A program made the position numbers and the translations under genes. This document shows, piece by piece, positions 60,809 through 64,000 of a stretch of DNA of 64,000 bases. The notes under the pieces are model-generated. The model was not told the DNA's origin and searched no databases. It saw only the letters and a program-made list of their open reading frames with translations. The DNA is from Phorcus lineatus. Lineage: Eukaryota; Mollusca; Gastropoda; Trochida; Trochidae. Numbering within the stretch: position 1 is the stretch's first letter; every line of letters begins with the position of its first letter. The DNA lies in assembly GCA_921293015.1 (NCBI GenBank), contig OV121091.1:23172839-23236838 (forward strand), read 5' to 3'.

Positions 60809-60904
60809 ATGGCACTACCAAGATTTAACTTATTCTATCAGTAACATGCAAGTAAAGGAGAGGAAATACCCCGATAGAACGACTTCAAATCTGGGTAGTG
60901 CCAT
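60809..60904 (+). ncRNA. Candidate pre-miRNA-like hairpin or miniature inverted-repeat element
   Basis: Arms of about 31 nt pair almost completely around a loop of about 33 nt, with perfect 11-bp ends atggcactacc/ggtagtgccat. The plus-strand 5' arm starts AAUGGCACU, the first nine bases of the miR-263/183-type mature RNA as I recall it, though the rest differs. The strict symmetry is equally what a MITE-type foldback would show. Strand of any product is unknown. Confidence 0.4.
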
Positions 60905-62529
60905 ACATTTTGTCAAACTTTCTTTCCTCGCAACATGGTTCATTATAATCAGGCTGTATGTCAGCTATTAGTGGCATCGATGGTTTGTGTTGAGGAAATA
61001 AAATGTTTGTTTGTGTATTGAGGATTTTCACTTCTCATCTAAGTAACATCATTAATCAAGTGTATTTCTGAATTATTCATTTCACAGAGAAAGTTTTCAT
61101 CATACTTTTCCTTAAATCTTCAAAATAAAAATTAATGTCAAAACACATATGTTATTTTTATCCATTTGCTGATCAATGTTGTGTTCATTTCCAGGAAATG
61201 TTTTTTTTTAATAATACTTCATTGAAATGTAAATATTCAATAAATAATTCTTCTGTTTTCCTTCGAGTTTTCATACATTATTGACTTAACCTTTTCAGCT
61301 GAGTATTGGTCAGATAATAACAAAGCAAGGACTGTACGCTTCATAAGATCAACTTTAATGAGATTTGAATTATATATATATCACATGTTTTTTGTGTTAT
61401 TAGTAATGGAAATGTACAGTCAATGTAACAAGTGATCCTCCTTCCCCGTGCGAAAATCTTTCTGTAGACTAACAATTTGTGATTTGTTATGTTAATTTTT
61501 CAAATTAAGATTGGCAAAAGGATGCTTATTACATTTGTTACCTATCAATCTTTACTACTTTATCATAGCTAAATTTATTTTTCATTTAATGTAAAGATAG
61601 TTATTCCTTCTCAAATTACATAATTGATTAATGATAAGCACTGTGTAAACCTAACTTGTAAAGTCTAAGGCATACACATATATTAATTGAATAGTTTAAG
61701 TGGCTTTTTCAAAGATAACAATATTTGTTACGTAAGTATATTATGAATAAATAAAAAATGCATTTTCACTAATTTTGTGTTAAAGCAGTGAAATTTTTTT
61801 TACCAAGTCCAAATTCTTCTTTGTTTTTGACTATAATACTAACAAAATGTTATAATTGAAATGAACTAAATGTTTTGAATTAACCCAATGCATTATTGTA
61901 TACTATTACGAGGTATCTATGAGCCATTCAGAGGTTATATTTTTTATCATACCTTGAAGAAAAGTTTGTGAATGACAGATTATTTTCACATGTAAACTTT
62001 ATACAGCCTGATTTGCAAGTTTGTTACCTGAAGCATGTGACACATTTGTTTCACTCTACTTTGATAAATATTCTGTAAATGTACCAACTTTTTTTGTTTA
62101 CTGTTTTAAAGTTTTGTGAGCCAAATTTAATTCATCAGCATAAAGAACTTTGATGAAATAATCTCCTTTGAAGTAGTCATAAAATATAAATCACATGTCT
62201 ATTTACAAATATGATGTCTTCAAAAATTTAGTTGACAAAACAACAGTGTTAAATAACTTTACAGTTAGTCTCACTGACAGTATCTTTTCGTGACAAAAGA
62301 AAAAACATTTCCTAAATTTCAAAACATCAAAATAAAAGTTACCATACCTCCCTACAGTGTATAAACCCATCACTACATATCAAGTAAATCCTTGGATGTC
62401 CAGTCAGATTGTACATTTCTTTTACATTCTGCCTACCAGAAGGAAAAAGCCTCAATTCTTGCCTGGAGGCGCTTACAAGACATGAAGGGAACGTTGTTGT
62501 TCATGTAAATTTAAGTCTGAGTAAATAAG

Positions 62530-62610
62530 GACTAAATGCGAGCGCGCATATAGCCATGCGATTAAACAAAGTCTGTCACACAGGGCTTGTTTGCTGTTTA
62601 TAAAAGTGGA
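62530..62610. promoter_or_regulatory. Promoter-like patch: CpG cluster and TATA box
   Basis: A perfect plus-strand TATAAAAG at 62599-62606 lies close to a CpG-dense 'gcgagcgcgcatatagccat' (about 62538-62557) in otherwise AT-rich intron. No associated exon is recognised on either strand. Confidence 0.25.
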
Positions 62611-64000
62611 CAAACAAGCTCGGACATTGTGTGGTCGAGATTTGGTGTGAATGGGCATCTTCATTGAGAGAAACAATGTGTGGGCAATTTGCTCTCGTTT
62701 TTGGTTAAAATGAGGGAGAAGTTGCCTGAGCTTTTCATCAACAGCATTTGGTTGTTGTAGAATTTTGTTGGAATTCCTATCACTGAATTTCTAAAAATAT
62801 TTGTTTGATAAGAATGTATACATGTAACTATTCTTTCAGTTTGTGGTGTTTTCTGCTGAATAGTTAAAATAAGCTAAATCATTATCATGAATGCTATGTG
62901 TAAGATATTTTTTTCCATCTGGCTATGTTTACATGTGTTTATGTATAAACTTATCTAAACCAATAGCAATGTATTAGTCATATACTTATAATGCAATAAG
63001 TATAAATGTATTAAAACATCATAAGTCCTAAATCTTTCCTATGTTTCACACCATTCTTCTTTCATAGGATATCATGTTTGTTTCTAACGAGTAATTTCCT
63101 TGTCATTATAATGGTAAATATTATTTTGTATACTTGATGAGCTTAGAAAACATTCAACTTAACTTGATGACTCATCAACTTTTTTATTTATTCATTTTTT
63201 CTTAAATGAATCTGTGTTCACCATTGACATTGCATAAAGAGAATACAGTCTCTCCTTTGGATAATGGTGTTATCTAAAAATTGGGCCCACATCTCTGAAT
63301 TCTTAAATCATTTCAGTTTCTGCCCGCACCTGTACCTCCTAGCGAAGTAATATTTCAGATTTGCAAATTATCAGCTCTTTGCCAATGATGATATAAATGA
63401 TGATCTAATGATAGTTAGTTGTTAATGATTGTGACAAGAAATTATTAAAGCCATTAATGGCATTCAGAAGTTGCAAACTTAAAGATAAAAAAATATTCAC
63501 GTTTACATCTTAGTTGTGAAAATGCAAGTTTCAGACTAGGTTTACTCTTTCATCAGGTTTAACAGCTTAGCCTAAATTCTTCCAGAAGTAAGGTCAAAAC
63601 GCCTCAAGCATACACTTCATTAGGCATCACAATGAGTTTCTTGTTAAGAGCTGAGAGTTCTGTCCCTTAGATCTTAGACTAGTACGAAGTTCTATTGTTT
63701 GCACATTTCAACAACATGTCCTTGGTTTTAATGTATGTAATGTATTATTAACTTCATATTTCCATCTCTAATGATCATATCATGGCATGTACCATGTTCT
63801 TATAATCAATCAAACATTATTGTTTCATTAGCGTAAACAAGGAAACTGTTAAATCTTCTAGACATCAAATTTTTTAGATCAACATGTCATATTTTATCAC
63901 ATGTAAACTGTATAATATCTTTATAGCAGTGTATGAAATATAACTGTCTGCCAGCCAGGAGCCTGGTTACTTTCAGGACAGCCTGGTAACCTTTTGAAGT

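Larger units (their letters stand above)
60650..64000 (-). other. Partial intron upstream of exon 1
   Basis: AT-rich, no exon recognised. Contains a SINE-like fragment, the hairpin at 60.81-60.90 kb and a promoter-like patch at 62.5-62.65 kb. The preceding coding exon lies beyond the window. Confidence 0.75.

Overview
The window is animal nuclear DNA: AT-rich, intron-dense, with single-domain exons bounded by GT-AG introns, simple repeats, a roughly 155-bp tandem satellite and tRNA-derived and other short interspersed repeats. Repeat fragments of the type 'gtgagt...gcttgggcaat(a/g)tttca' and a SINE with a 'cacccagctg...ggtacc' tail resemble families I associate with molluscs, especially gastropods. 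That makes a lophotrochozoan, probably a mollusc, the best guess (inference, not proven).

One gene dominates. On the minus strand, from about 60.65 kb down to 16.60 kb, I traced 39 consecutive coding exons of a titin/twitchin-family giant muscle kinase. Every acceptor and donor was read from the sequence, and the reading phase is unbroken across all 38 introns (6,150 coding nt, 2,050 codons). Domain order is FN3-FN3-Ig-Ig-FN3-kinase-regulatory tail-Ig(1-6)-linkers-half Ig-Ig7-linker-Ig8-Ig9-linker-Ig10-linker. Both ends are open: the N-terminal part lies beyond 64 kb, and the last exon seen (16.60 kb) ends in a splice donor, with no later exon recognised. The kinase keeps all catalytic motifs. 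At least ten Ig domains follow it, as in titin-type M-band regions and unlike the five usually given for twitchin/projectin.

Layout: 64-60.65 kb, intron with a 96-nt pre-miRNA-like hairpin; 60.65-56.0 kb, FN3/Ig exons; 55.6-52.5 kb, six kinase exons; 51.5-48.8 kb, regulatory-tail exons with a satellite array in the intron between them; 47.6-34.3 kb, a 13.3-kb intron that splits Ig1 and holds two long minus-strand ORFs, each starting with a good ATG and ending at phase-2 donors (candidate alternative first exons of kinase-less isoforms); 34.3-16.6 kb, Ig exons and short linker exons; 16.6-1.1 kb, mostly featureless AT-rich DNA with a poly-G tract; about 1.08-0.96 kb, a possible first coding exon of another transcript with an N-myristoylation-type start and an upstream CArG box.

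The most notable structural oddity is that three separate 5' splice sites of this gene lie next to tandem duplications of themselves (22.2, 32.4 and 53.0 kb). No prokaryotic features, CRISPR arrays or rRNA genes were seen.
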